Position numbers and translations under genes: made by a program. A stretch of DNA of 64,000 bases from Adiantum capillus-veneris. Taxonomy: Eukaryota; Streptophyta; Polypodiopsida; Polypodiales; Pteridaceae. The stretch lies in contig CM043944.1 in NCBI GenBank assembly GCA_014529385.2, forward strand, positions 68,139,895-68,203,894, given 5' to 3'. Of this stretch, positions 44,293 to 54,052 are shown piece by piece; the first letter of the stretch is position 1; every line of letters begins with the position of its first letter. The notes below the pieces were generated by a model. It searched no databases and was not told the origin of the DNA. It saw only the letters and a program-made list of their open reading frames with translations.

Positions 44293-46128
44293 ATGGAAGC
44301 ATATCCTACCCAAAACACTGAGAGAGAAGGCCATGCACCTCCCGAAGATCCACAGCCTAGTACTAGTATATTTAGCCGTTTCATGGAAACATTAGGTAGA
44401 GCTAGTCGCTCGGAACCTGATGCAAATGAAGCACACGAAGGGGGTGGGGAAGTGGACTCTCCTTTCACATCGCACGTGGACCCCACACCCCCAAAGAGTG
44501 TCCATGTGGATATCCTACCAACTTCTTACCAAGAAGGCCCAGTTGAGCTGCCTCCTTCAGAAGTCCCCTCTAGAGTACCGTTGGTGACAAGTAAAACCAC
44601 GGGGAGCAACATTGCTTCTACCTCACAAGAAACCGTTAACACGTCGACTCTAGAAGGATTGTTCATTAATGATCATTGGACATACGACCTCCACACTGAG
44701 GTGTTGACGGATCTACACTCTGGCCACGCCTACCATGTAGGATGGATAGAGATTGTACAATCCACCTCTAGTGCCACGAGCATCGAAGATCAACAGAAAA
44801 TGATCTGTAATGTTATCCATGGCATTATTCAATCAGAAAGGCAAAACCGAGGGGTAAATATACTCTCAACTGGCCCCATGAGATTTCTGGATACGAGCAA
44901 GGCTCAACAGCCTACTCTATCACAAATGGAGACTCCTCTAATGAGTCCCATGGACCCATCTTACGTCATTTCACCTGGGGTCTCTATGCAATCTGAGCCT
45001 CCGAGTGACAGCTTTAGCTTCCCTAACTTGGCTCAACCCTCTATTAAGGAAAACACAGTGCTCACTCCAGAGATAGGCCTGACAGAGAATGTACCGATGA
45101 CATCTACGGTTAGCGCAGTGCCACTACCTAGTGTCGTAGTACCTAATATGGGGCCTCGATTGTATGTGCCTCTAGCCCCTTATGCACACATGGCCCCCAC
45201 ACCTCCAATTGTACCACTTGTTTATGCTCCTCGAGTGCCACTCCCTAGCCCTTATCCGAGTGGACCTATACCCGGTTATGTTCCATATCCTGCATCATCC
45301 ACACATATGCCAAGACCGGTACCCATCCCTCTCCCACATATGATTCCAAGAGTACCTCCACCGGCCCTGCCTCCTCACATAGGTGACTTGGCAGCGTTTG
45401 CTCAAACCATAGGTCGATCTATCATGAAAAATATGCATCATGCATCTGATAGAGAGCCTAGAAGTAAGGCAGTACAATTTGCCAAACTCACGCAAAAATT
45501 CAATGGGGATGAAGATGCTAGAAAACACATTGAAGTGTTTGAACAAGTATGTGATTCCTTAGGGGAACGCAGCGAACTACATAAGTGCAATGCCTTAAGC
45601 TTGACATTAAGTGGGAAGGCTGGAGATTGGTATAGAACCCTAAGGGTGGACGAGAAAACAATCTACCCTACCCTTCGAAGGTTGTTTCTAAAGGAGTACA
45701 TACGAGAAGGTGTGCTTTGGGGTGTAGCATCTCAGCTACAGAAGGCCGAACGTAAGGAAGGAGAGTCAGTAAGGGACTTCATTAGTCGTCTAAAGCACTT
45801 AAACTCTCGCTGCCCTGTAAATGAGCGCTTCAACAATAACCAACTGCTTGATCGATTCATTCGAGGGTTGAGGAATGAAGGAATCTATAATGGACTAGTG
45901 ATTAGAGGTATCACAACCTGGGAAGATGTCACTGCCAATGCAATCCAATTAGAGGACAACTTGATGATAGCAGGCATGAGGGTGTCTACTGACACGAGAT
46001 CCACTAGCTCACAAGCCATTGAGTATGAACCCATGACTGCAAAGCCCATTGGCAATGAGCCAAAGGTATTTGAGACATTCTTGACAGACCTCACCAAGGC
46101 AATCCAAGAGTCTCTTAAGGATAATTGA
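44293..46128 (+). CDS. E4 Gag (capsid part)
   Basis: The open frame runs from 44107. ATG 44293 (MEAYPTQNTE) is preferred because sequence before about 44200 belongs to the copia fragment. The first 300 residues are Pro/Ser/Thr-rich with a Pro-rich stretch (VPLPSPYPSGPIPGYVP). The Retrotrans_gag core lies near codons 455-625 of the open frame: KFNGDEDARKHIEVFEQVC, LSGKAGDWYRTL, RRLFLKEYI, VRDFISRLKHLNSRCP, LLDRFIRGLRNEGIY. It forms the particle shell. The frame ends at TGA 46126-46128, and the same frame resumes at 46147 with zinc knuckles, so a readthrough or a mutation separates Gag from its nucleocapsid. Confidence 0.88.
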   Translation: MEAYPTQNTEREGHAPPEDPQPSTSIFSRFMETLGRASRSEPDANEAHEGGGEVDSPFTSHVDPTPPKSVHVDILPTSYQEGPVELPPSEVPSRVPLVTSKTTGSNIASTSQETVNTSTLEGLFINDHWTYDLHTEVLTDLHSGHAYHVGWIEIVQSTSSATSIEDQQKMICNVIHGIIQSERQNRGVNILSTGPMRFLDTSKAQQPTLSQMETPLMSPMDPSYVISPGVSMQSEPPSDSFSFPNLAQPSIKENTVLTPEIGLTENVPMTSTVSAVPLPSVVVPNMGPRLYVPLAPYAHMAPTPPIVPLVYAPRVPLPSPYPSGPIPGYVPYPASSTHMPRPVPIPLPHMIPRVPPPALPPHIGDLAAFAQTIGRSIMKNMHHASDREPRSKAVQFAKLTQKFNGDEDARKHIEVFEQVCDSLGERSELHKCNALSLTLSGKAGDWYRTLRVDEKTIYPTLRRLFLKEYIREGVLWGVASQLQKAERKEGESVRDFISRLKHLNSRCPVNERFNNNQLLDRFIRGLRNEGIYNGLVIRGITTWEDVTANAIQLEDNLMIAGMRVSTDTRSTSSQAIEYEPMTAKPIGNEPKVFETFLTDLTKAIQESLKDN

Positions 46129-46146
46129 CCCCCTCAAAATATTCAC

Positions 46147-46773
46147 ATGTATCCAAGAAGGGAGCAACAATGGTGTTCCATTTGCTTAGGTCCACATAGC
46201 ACTAGTGAGTGCCCTACGTTTAGAGTAAAATTTAATGGAACTTGCAACGCATGTGGTAGGTATGGTCACCAAGCTAAGGATTGTTTAATGATCAAATGTA
46301 TGATGGCAAATAGACCACCTGTAGCCTGGACGGATGCACCTCGAGCTCCTGTATTGATGCCTGCTCCACCTGTTGAGAAACTACCGCAACACATGGTCCC
46401 TAGATCTCAAAATGTTGTACAAGCTACACCGCTACCACCTCCTGTGCTAGGACCGCAGCCCCCGCATCCAAGAGTCGCCCCTATGAACCAAGTGGGTTGC
46501 GAGCCATCTAATGCTTATGCAGATGGCTGTGAGGAGGAAATAGACACTAGTATTGCCTACGGACTTGATATATTGGAAGAGTGTCCTATATACTACATGG
46601 AAGATTGTTGGGGGCAAGTCAAGCCGGTTTATCAAGCTGCTGCTCTCACATCCAGAGGTCAAAATATCAACACCCAGGCAGGCCACCTCTTCAATGCTAC
46701 GAGTGTGGTGGACAACATCGAGCAGCGGAGTGCCCTATTAGGTTGCAAAAGAATGCTGCACAGATGCAAATGA
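46147..46773 (+). CDS. E4 nucleocapsid part 1 (two zinc knuckles)
   Basis: Same phase as Gag after one TGA. WCSICLGPHSTSECP (CX2CX3HX4C) and CNACGRYGHQAKDC (CX2CX4HX4C) bind nucleic acid in relatives. Pro-rich spacer and an acidic part follow (DGCEEEIDTS). The frame overlaps the next one by about 190 bp, and the third knuckle is only in that other frame. Confidence 0.8.
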   Translation: MYPRREQQWCSICLGPHSTSECPTFRVKFNGTCNACGRYGHQAKDCLMIKCMMANRPPVAWTDAPRAPVLMPAPPVEKLPQHMVPRSQNVVQATPLPPPVLGPQPPHPRVAPMNQVGCEPSNAYADGCEEEIDTSIAYGLDILEECPIYYMEDCWGQVKPVYQAAALTSRGQNINTQAGHLFNATSVVDNIEQRSALLGCKRMLHRCK

Positions 46774-47798
46774 ATCAAGGGAGCACGTCTGCAATGCCAA
46801 TACTCACATGTAATCGTTGTGGCATAGATCACTTGATTGCCCAATGCCCCTATAACCCAAATGCGCCTAAAATCACACCCCTAAATTTGGTCAAAATTGC
46901 TAGTGTGACATCGCCAATACCACTCGTCGCACCCGCTTATGCGATTACACGGTCCATGCTTCAAGGGCCAGGCCATATCCTCGAAGAGAGAGATACCGCG
47001 TCAGTTATCCAAGTAAAGAAAAAGAAGACACGAAGGAAGAGGTCGCAGAATATGGGAAATTCAAAGCCAAGTTCCAAAACAAACATAGGAACAGGAGATG
47101 ACCCCGTGTATATGAATGACCTCGAGGATGATTCAGATTCAATCGAGACAATGGAGACTAGAACCAATACCACAGAGGGAAAGACCGACCAAGAAAACCG
47201 TAACATGGAACCAAATGAAAACCGAATAAGAGAAAACCATAAAGAGCCTCTGAAAACACCACAAGTGTCTCCAAATCCAATCCAAGACCCCCAAGATAAA
47301 CCGCAGGGGCAAAAAGGGAAGAATCGTAAAAAGAAGATTGGGACGTACCCAAACCCAGTAGACGAGATTGAGCAGGTGAAACATCTAAGAGGTTTAGTGG
47401 AGGATACTCAAAGGAAACTAGAACCAGAACCCATGCATGTCAAAATTCATGACACAGTGTTTCCCATGCAAGTTCATCCACCCCACATGAACCATAGACC
47501 GTTAGCCATATCTAGTATCATCCAAGAAGGGAGTGAGGACGGGACATCAGAAAGTGAGCATACACCCTTCTTGTTGGAAAGGATGTTTAACGAAGGAATA
47601 CCTGATCCCATTAAGGAATATGAGATTCCATCCTCACCAACTCCTAGTCAAGGACCTACACCCTGCAAAATGCCAATGAATGTTGCCAAACTAGTGGACT
47701 TCATGTCTTCTGAGGTCCGAACCACGATCATAGCAAAGCTGTATGGAGATCCTGAGTTATTCCTTGCACTTCGAGCATTCCTTAACGGAGAGCTATGA
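46581..47798 (+). CDS. E4 nucleocapsid part 2 and linker (two more zinc knuckles)
   Basis: In the -1 phase relative to the previous frame. CYECGGQHRAAECP and CNRCGIDHLIAQCP give knuckles three and four. A Lys/Arg-rich run (KKKKTRRKRSQ) and a charged Glu/Asn/Lys-rich linker follow. The residues before the third knuckle are not likely native. It stops at TGA 47796-47798 and pol continues in the same phase. The fossil at 19213-19455 keeps a remnant of the fourth knuckle. Confidence 0.75.
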   Translation: MSYILHGRLLGASQAGLSSCCSHIQRSKYQHPGRPPLQCYECGGQHRAAECPIRLQKNAAQMQMNQGSTSAMPILTCNRCGIDHLIAQCPYNPNAPKITPLNLVKIASVTSPIPLVAPAYAITRSMLQGPGHILEERDTASVIQVKKKKTRRKRSQNMGNSKPSSKTNIGTGDDPVYMNDLEDDSDSIETMETRTNTTEGKTDQENRNMEPNENRIRENHKEPLKTPQVSPNPIQDPQDKPQGQKGKNRKKKIGTYPNPVDEIEQVKHLRGLVEDTQRKLEPEPMHVKIHDTVFPMQVHPPHMNHRPLAISSIIQEGSEDGTSESEHTPFLLERMFNEGIPDPIKEYEIPSSPTPSQGPTPCKMPMNVAKLVDFMSSEVRTTIIAKLYGDPELFLALRAFLNGEL

Positions 47799-47843
47799 AC
47801 GGGATTACCGCAGTTTGCGCAACCAAATAGGCCTGACTCGATT

Positions 47844-50800
47844 ATGATTGATGAGGAAAATCATGTGCAATCACTTGACTTAGATGGGCACGAGTCTGTG
47901 ATCGAGGTACCCGTTAACGAATTAGGGCAGTATTTTGAAGGCGACGAGTCTAATGCGACCCTACCCATCACTACCAAGGGATTAAATAGAAAGGGAATTC
48001 TTGATGGTGGTGCGGGAGTTAGCATCGTTACAAAAGATTGTTGGGAATCCATGGCAAAACCCTGCCTCAGTGTTACTAACATTGTGGTAAAGATGGCAAA
48101 TGGTACCATAGCCAAACCTATGGGGATGCTCAAGGATCTTAAGATCAAAGTTCTAGGACACAAGGTACGACATACGTTCATTGTAATGGATTTCTCTAAA
48201 CACCTTATGCCATATGAAATGATTTTAGGACGACCATTCATGAGGGAAGCCCAAATGGTTCATGATTGGTCTAAAAATCATGTCTATTTGCAATTCCAAG
48301 ACTCTGTCCTTAGAGTGGATTTGGTGACTGGTAAGGTACACCCCTTAGGGAGTAAAATCATTATTGATCATCGCTCTGACACCACAGTTCACTCGGCCCC
48401 ACTACAATATTGTTACACTTGTAAGAAGGATACAGACATTGGCCAAGATTCTCCTTACATGGATGTGTTACCGGGTATGACGGAATCAGACAACGTAGAC
48501 TGGGTACACCTAGCTGCAACCATAGATACCTGGGGAAATAGAGGAACCACTTGGGTCACACCAGAGGGGGAAGAGGTACCACAAATTGCACCTCTGAACA
48601 TGATAAGTGCCATACATGCATCTTCTAAGGGCAAGGCAATTGTAGACCAATCTGACAGTGACACCGATAGCTCAATAGAAGACTTTGACCAACACGACTC
48701 AGACACTGACTCCCAGAGTGAAACGGATTCTGAATCTCATGAATTAGAGAGTGGAGCAAGTTCAGATTCAAAACATTCGGAAGGAATGAGCACATCAACC
48801 GATGACACCAACGGGGACTCCTTTAGTGAGCCAGATCTAAATGCAAATCAAAATCAGGTCTCAAACAAGAAAAAGAAAAAATTTAAGAGGCGTCGATATC
48901 GAGCCAATGTACGTGCTAGGATAAAAAAGAAGAGATCCTCAACAGAATGGCTCAGTTATATAGGAGCATGTGATGCTCATCGAAAATTGGTAGACGATTG
49001 GGGTGAATATCTCCAAAATGTTATGTGGTGTAGACCACGACCCCATGACATAGCCCAATTAGAGATCATAGACAAGCCAAAGTTGAGCCGCACTGCAAGG
49101 AGGCGTCAAAACCAAGAGTTAGCTCGACAACACAAGAAAGCAGAAATGGAAGCACAGACCAAAGCACAACCAGAATCCACAGACTTGCATCCTGCACCAG
49201 AACATTTCAAATCTTACACCACAGGGGAAGCAAAGGTTGTGTACACAAAAGCCCAAAGAATACCTATCGATGGGAATAATGGAATCTATGATGGTCCGGC
49301 AATAGTTAAAGAAATAGAATTAGCCGACCCCGGTGAAGAATCAAAACCTGTTTTTATTGCCCAAGACCTCACAGAAGTTGAAGAGGCGGTCCTCAAAGAG
49401 CTTCTCAAGGAATTCAAGGACGTATTCGCTTGGACATACCATGATATGAAAGGTGTTCCACCTTCTGTGGTCCAACATACAATCCCTATCATTAGCACTG
49501 CGAAGCCCGTACAACAAAGACCCTACCCTATGAATCCTAAGTACGCAAAGATCATTCAAGAAGAACTAGAAAAGCTTATCAAATGTGGGTTCATATATCC
49601 TATTGAGCACTCTGAATGGGTGTCTCCAATAGTTATCGTGCCAAAAAAGAATGGGAAACTCAGGGTGTGCGTGGATCTCAAAAAAGTTAATGCAGCTACT
49701 AGAAGAGACCATTACCCCCTACCTTATTCCGAACATGTACTCGAAAGAGTTGCAGGCAAGGAAGCTTATAGCTTTCTAGATGGGTACTCAGGCTACAACC
49801 AAATCACGATAGCGCTAGAAGACCAAGCTAAAACTGCCTTCATCACAGAATTTGGCGTGTTTGCATTTCGTGTGATGGATTTTGGCTTAACAAATGCCCC
49901 TGCTACATTCCAACGATTAATAAACACTGCTTTTAAAGAATATTTGAGAGAGTTTTGTGAAGCTTTCTTAGACGACCTTTGTGTTTACTCTTCTTGGAAA
50001 GAACATCTATCATGTTTGCGGAAGGTGTTTGAAAAGTGTAGGTTATATCGTATCTCATTGAGCCCGTTCAAATGCCAATTTAGGGTCAAGCATGGAGTTA
50101 TTTTAGGGCATATAGTATCTAAGAATGGTATCTCAACCGATGAGAGAAAAATTAAAGTGATTCTAGAGTTACCACCACGAACCAATTACAAGGGAGTTCA
50201 AAGGTTCATGGGACACGTGGGTTATTATCGACGGTTTATTTTTTTTGTCGCTGAGGTAGCACGTCCTTTGTACAAGCTTCTCATTGAATTTAAATGGACT
50301 GAAGAGTGTGACCAAGCCTATGAACAATTGAAGGAAACACTAGCAAGTGCTCCGATTTTAAGGACACCTAACTGGGATGTCATTTTCCATGTGCATATTG
50401 ATGCATCAAACTTTGCTATTGGGTGTGTTCTCACTGAACCAGGAGAACATAAATTGGACTATCCCATTAGCTTTGCAAGCCGTCAATTGAACGATGCTGA
50501 AAGGAACTACACCACTACAAAGCGAGAAGGTTTAGCAAAGGTTTATGCAGTAAAAAAATTTCGCTACTACCTTCTGGCAAACAAGTTTGTATTTTATGTG
50601 GATCATCAAGCGTTGATGTATCTGGTAAACAAGCCATGCTCCACAGGAAGAATCACACGATGGTTGTTAATTCTTCTGGAGTTTGATTTCACGATTGTAG
50701 TGAGACCCGGTAAAAGGCACGTCATGGCTGATCATTTGTCTCGCATACCCAATGGTGAAGCCCCTACAGGAGTTGATGATGAATTACCCAATACTTCCCT

Positions 50801-52997
50801 ATTCATAGTTGAGACTATGCCTGAATGGAGTGAGAACATTGTTAACTTTTTAGTTAATGGTTTTCCACCCAAGGAACTTCGTAAGGATATCGCTCGAAGG
50901 CTAGTAAAAGAATATGAACCCTATTGTTTGATTGCCGGAACTCTGTATAGACTAGGCAAGGACGATATTCTTAGGCGTTGTGCCCCCGAGGATGAATATT
51001 TGTATATCTTGCAAGAAGCACATATGGGAATAGCAGGAGGACATTTTTCAGAAGACCTGACTACTAGAAAGGTGCTGCAATCAGGCTATTGGTGGCCAAC
51101 TTTATTTAAGGATGCATCACTTTTTACAAAAGGGTGTGATGAGTGCCAACGTTACAAGACCACACAGCGCAAAGACAGAATGCCCTTACATCCTGTTAAA
51201 GTAACCCAACCATTTGAAAAATGGGGCTTAGACTTTGTAGGTCCAATTAGTCCCGCAGCTCGTAACACTCAATATCGATATATTCTAGTTGCTACGGACT
51301 ATGTAACAAAGTGGGCTGAAGCTAAGGCTTCACAAAAAGCTGACGCGAGGACAACAGCTAAGCTTCTTTTTGAGAACATTATCACAAGATTTGGTTGCCC
51401 TTTTGAAATTGTTAGTGATAATGGTACCCATTTTATAAATGAGGTAATAAGAGAGCTTACCAGGACCTTTATGATATCCCATCATAAGTCTACACCTTAT
51501 TACCCGCAAGCTAATGGACAAGCCGAGAGCACCAACAAGACTCTAAACTCTATTTTAACCAAGACGGTAGAAGCTCATCGCCCTGATTGGGATTTGAAGT
51601 TGACATCTGCTCTATGGGCTTATCGTACTGCTTATAAAGTGGCTATTAATTGTACGCCATTCAAAATGGTATACGGCCAAGAAGCAGCCAAGGAGTTTGT
51701 CATTCCTAGTCTTAGGGTATCTTCGCAAGAAGGATGGAATGGTAACCCCTTAACCGAGCGTTTGTATATCTTAGAAGAACTAGACGAAGAGAGACAGATG
51801 GCTGTGCAAAATGCTCTTGTGGAAAAGGATAGGAGAAAGAAGTGGTTTGATTGCCATGTGAAGGACAAGGACATCAAAGTTGGTGATAAATTCCTTATGT
51901 ATGGAGTACGTAAAGAGAAGAAAAAGTTGAAATATGCTGGTAAAGGACCATATAGAGTATGTGAAATTACCCCACAAGGTACCCTTCGTGTGGAAACTCT
52001 TGATGGAGTTGAAACCATTGGATTCCTCAATGGGAGTAAATTCAAAAGATATTATGATCCTTTAAGCCAAGAAGAACTACGGGCCATTCATCAAAAGAAG
52101 GCCGCCAAAGCACAAACCGAGTTAAAGAAGATACAAGCTCAAGATGAGGCTAAGGAGCGACAACAACGTATAAGACAAAAACGAGAGGCTAACCTTGGAG
52201 TCACAAATGCATTCCACGTGGAAATCAAAGAAGATTGGTTGGACTCTGACACACCTCTACGATACCCTATTGAGTTAAATAGTGCCTATGGAAAAGTGCT
52301 ATATAACGCCTTATTGGACACGGGTGCTAAATATAATCTGCTATCCTATGGGGTGTGGTGTCAGTTAGGGAAGCCACCTCTATCTGAGAGTATTATCCAA
52401 GTCAAGGGTGTCAACAAGAAAAAAACTACGGTTTTTGGAATCTGGCACACTTCTGTCAGTTATGACAATGGAATTGTAGCTCAAGACTTTTTGGTCATGC
52501 CTACTGGAACTATGGAGGGTAATATAAACCTAGGATGCACGTGGATGATAGCCACCAAATGCACTATTGATTGGGGGACTGGGGGTGTCACAACGCAAAA
52601 ACCAACTCTTATCCCTACCACTCAAGCCATAGTCCCTGAGATATTTCCTAAGGAAATAAAACCCAAGACATTGCATGTCCAGGAGGTTGAACCATACGTC
52701 CCCATAGCCCAACTCTCTAGATCTTCAACTAATGTAGTTGAAAGAAAGCTTGAGACACGCAAGAACCATCCTAATATAACAAAGAAAGCATACAAGTGGG
52801 TCCCTAAAGCTTCTTTAGTAACCATGGCTGATGCTAAAAAACGGAAGCCTCGTAAGAAAAGTCCCACTCGCTCCAAGAAATGTAAGAAAACGTGGCGCTG
52901 GATTCCTAAACGACTATTAAAAGCCCAAGAATACTATGATGGAAATGAGCAGATTGGGTACCTAAACGTAAGATGTGTCCTTCCCTATCGACAATAA
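47844..52997 (+). CDS. E4 Pol: protease, RT, RNase H, integrase, second C-terminal protease-like domain
   Basis: 1717 codons, unbroken. N-terminal retropepsin-like: D54-G-G and ILGRPFM near residue 130. Asp/Ser linker (about 265-335) with basic runs. RT: FIYPIEHSEWVSPIVIVPKK, DGYSGYNQI and catalytic FLDDL (D710, D711). RNase H: D853, E895, D920, D963, all present. Integrase: H2C2 finger (HMGIAGGHF..CDECQ), then D1130, D1192 and E1228, with exactly 35 residues between the last two (DD35E). After a coiled, Gln/Lys-rich stretch (AKERQQRIRQKREAN) comes a second retropepsin-like part: ALLDTGAKYNLLS (D1492-T-G) and NLGCTWM. The end is Lys/Arg-rich (KKRKPRKKSPTRSKK). All enzymatic signatures look functional; expression depends on passing the upstream stops. 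Confidence 0.93.
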   Translation: MIDEENHVQSLDLDGHESVIEVPVNELGQYFEGDESNATLPITTKGLNRKGILDGGAGVSIVTKDCWESMAKPCLSVTNIVVKMANGTIAKPMGMLKDLKIKVLGHKVRHTFIVMDFSKHLMPYEMILGRPFMREAQMVHDWSKNHVYLQFQDSVLRVDLVTGKVHPLGSKIIIDHRSDTTVHSAPLQYCYTCKKDTDIGQDSPYMDVLPGMTESDNVDWVHLAATIDTWGNRGTTWVTPEGEEVPQIAPLNMISAIHASSKGKAIVDQSDSDTDSSIEDFDQHDSDTDSQSETDSESHELESGASSDSKHSEGMSTSTDDTNGDSFSEPDLNANQNQVSNKKKKKFKRRRYRANVRARIKKKRSSTEWLSYIGACDAHRKLVDDWGEYLQNVMWCRPRPHDIAQLEIIDKPKLSRTARRRQNQELARQHKKAEMEAQTKAQPESTDLHPAPEHFKSYTTGEAKVVYTKAQRIPIDGNNGIYDGPAIVKEIELADPGEESKPVFIAQDLTEVEEAVLKELLKEFKDVFAWTYHDMKGVPPSVVQHTIPIISTAKPVQQRPYPMNPKYAKIIQEELEKLIKCGFIYPIEHSEWVSPIVIVPKKNGKLRVCVDLKKVNAATRRDHYPLPYSEHVLERVAGKEAYSFLDGYSGYNQITIALEDQAKTAFITEFGVFAFRVMDFGLTNAPATFQRLINTAFKEYLREFCEAFLDDLCVYSSWKEHLSCLRKVFEKCRLYRISLSPFKCQFRVKHGVILGHIVSKNGISTDERKIKVILELPPRTNYKGVQRFMGHVGYYRRFIFFVAEVARPLYKLLIEFKWTEECDQAYEQLKETLASAPILRTPNWDVIFHVHIDASNFAIGCVLTEPGEHKLDYPISFASRQLNDAERNYTTTKREGLAKVYAVKKFRYYLLANKFVFYVDHQALMYLVNKPCSTGRITRWLLILLEFDFTIVVRPGKRHVMADHLSRIPNGEAPTGVDDELPNTSLFIVETMPEWSENIVNFLVNGFPPKELRKDIARRLVKEYEPYCLIAGTLYRLGKDDILRRCAPEDEYLYILQEAHMGIAGGHFSEDLTTRKVLQSGYWWPTLFKDASLFTKGCDECQRYKTTQRKDRMPLHPVKVTQPFEKWGLDFVGPISPAARNTQYRYILVATDYVTKWAEAKASQKADARTTAKLLFENIITRFGCPFEIVSDNGTHFINEVIRELTRTFMISHHKSTPYYPQANGQAESTNKTLNSILTKTVEAHRPDWDLKLTSALWAYRTAYKVAINCTPFKMVYGQEAAKEFVIPSLRVSSQEGWNGNPLTERLYILEELDEERQMAVQNALVEKDRRKKWFDCHVKDKDIKVGDKFLMYGVRKEKKKLKYAGKGPYRVCEITPQGTLRVETLDGVETIGFLNGSKFKRYYDPLSQEELRAIHQKKAAKAQTELKKIQAQDEAKERQQRIRQKREANLGVTNAFHVEIKEDWLDSDTPLRYPIELNSAYGKVLYNALLDTGAKYNLLSYGVWCQLGKPPLSESIIQVKGVNKKKTTVFGIWHTSVSYDNGIVAQDFLVMPTGTMEGNINLGCTWMIATKCTIDWGTGGVTTQKPTLIPTTQAIVPEIFPKEIKPKTLHVQEVEPYVPIAQLSRSSTNVVERKLETRKNHPNITKKAYKWVPKASLVTMADAKKRKPRKKSPTRSKKCKKTWRWIPKRLLKAQEYYDGNEQIGYLNVRCVLPYRQ

Positions 52998-53434
52998 ACC
53001 CATATGAGTCAAACAGTGTAACGCTAAAGCCAATGGCAGACCGTGGGAAGGGAAAGATCACAGAATGCTACACACCTAGTCCAGAGCTAGTTTGGGCTCC
53101 AAGGCAAACCCAATTTATTCCACCTAGCTCAGGAAGGGGGGAGTTCCATGAAGCTTCTAGCTCCTCATGTAATACATCCATAGAGGTAAAAGCTTCTACA
53201 CAGCCTCCATCTATAGTAATGGACCTCAATGAAGCTACAAAAGAATCCACACCTCCCAGTGTTCAAGAATCACCTGATGAACCACTTCAAGTTCGATCTT
53301 GGGAGAGTACCTTACCACCCTTGCAACTTGACGAGGCACCTAGGGTAATAGAAAACTACTGGCAAAAATCCTCACCTATTACCAACTGGAACAATTGGTT
53401 TCAAAGGGTGACAAGCTCATTTCAAACGGTATGA
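52973..53434 (+). CDS. E4 ORF after pol, unknown function
   Basis: 153 codons overlapping the end of pol by 25 bp in another frame. It is Ser/Pro-rich (TPSPELVWAPRQTQFIPPSS) with no zinc, membrane or enzyme motif. It sits where some plant Ty3 elements carry an extra or env-like ORF, but no signal peptide or transmembrane segment is visible. The reading is open, but coding status is uncertain. Confidence 0.4.
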   Translation: MCPSLSTINPYESNSVTLKPMADRGKGKITECYTPSPELVWAPRQTQFIPPSSGRGEFHEASSSSCNTSIEVKASTQPPSIVMDLNEATKESTPPSVQESPDEPLQVRSWESTLPPLQLDEAPRVIENYWQKSSPITNWNNWFQRVTSSFQTV

Positions 53435-53638
53435 TCTACCCAAGGGGGGAGTGTTTGTGGACATCCATCATTCACTTGCTTCCCTCTCAACCTTTCTCCC
53501 TGACCTCTTAATCTCCGATCTTAGGGAATGTATATATAAAGCCTTATACTCACAAAAACAAGATAAAAAAGTAAAAGAGCAAGAGCAATCACACAAATCA
53601 TAAAAACAAATTATGCAAGAACACGCCCCTTGTAATAT

Positions 53639-54052
53639 TTGCACTCTAACCATCATCTATTTGCGTGTACAGATATGGCTAGTACGCTAGAGTCATCCAC
53701 TCCTGCCTTGGGTGAGAGGTACCCTCGTTACTTTTCACAAATGTTTTACATGGTCTTTCCAGTGCTTGCATGTGAATGGGATTTGATAGGTACGCTAGCA
53801 TGTGAGAGGAATTTTGAGGAGTTATAATGGCTGATACGTCTCTTGACCACGTCTGATCCATACTTAGTAGAGAGCGTTTCTCCCATTTCACAAGCCTACC
53901 CTTTTGACCAAGATGACTATAGGCGTCTAGTGACCTTCTTAGTAAACATGGGCACCTATGATGAAGAAGAAAATTTACATGACTACACGGATGGCACATA
54001 TGGTCTCATGGATGATGACTTTGTTTATCTCGACGACGAGGATAGGGGTTAG
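53639..54052 (+). pseudogene. E4 3' small ORFs, acidic C-terminus
   Basis: Two open pieces in the same phase (53639-53827 and 53843-54052), split by TAA. The second ends very acidic (DDDFVYLDDEDRG). Unknown. Both are in the same phase as the 52973 ORF, which might mean remains of one longer frame. Confidence 0.3.
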
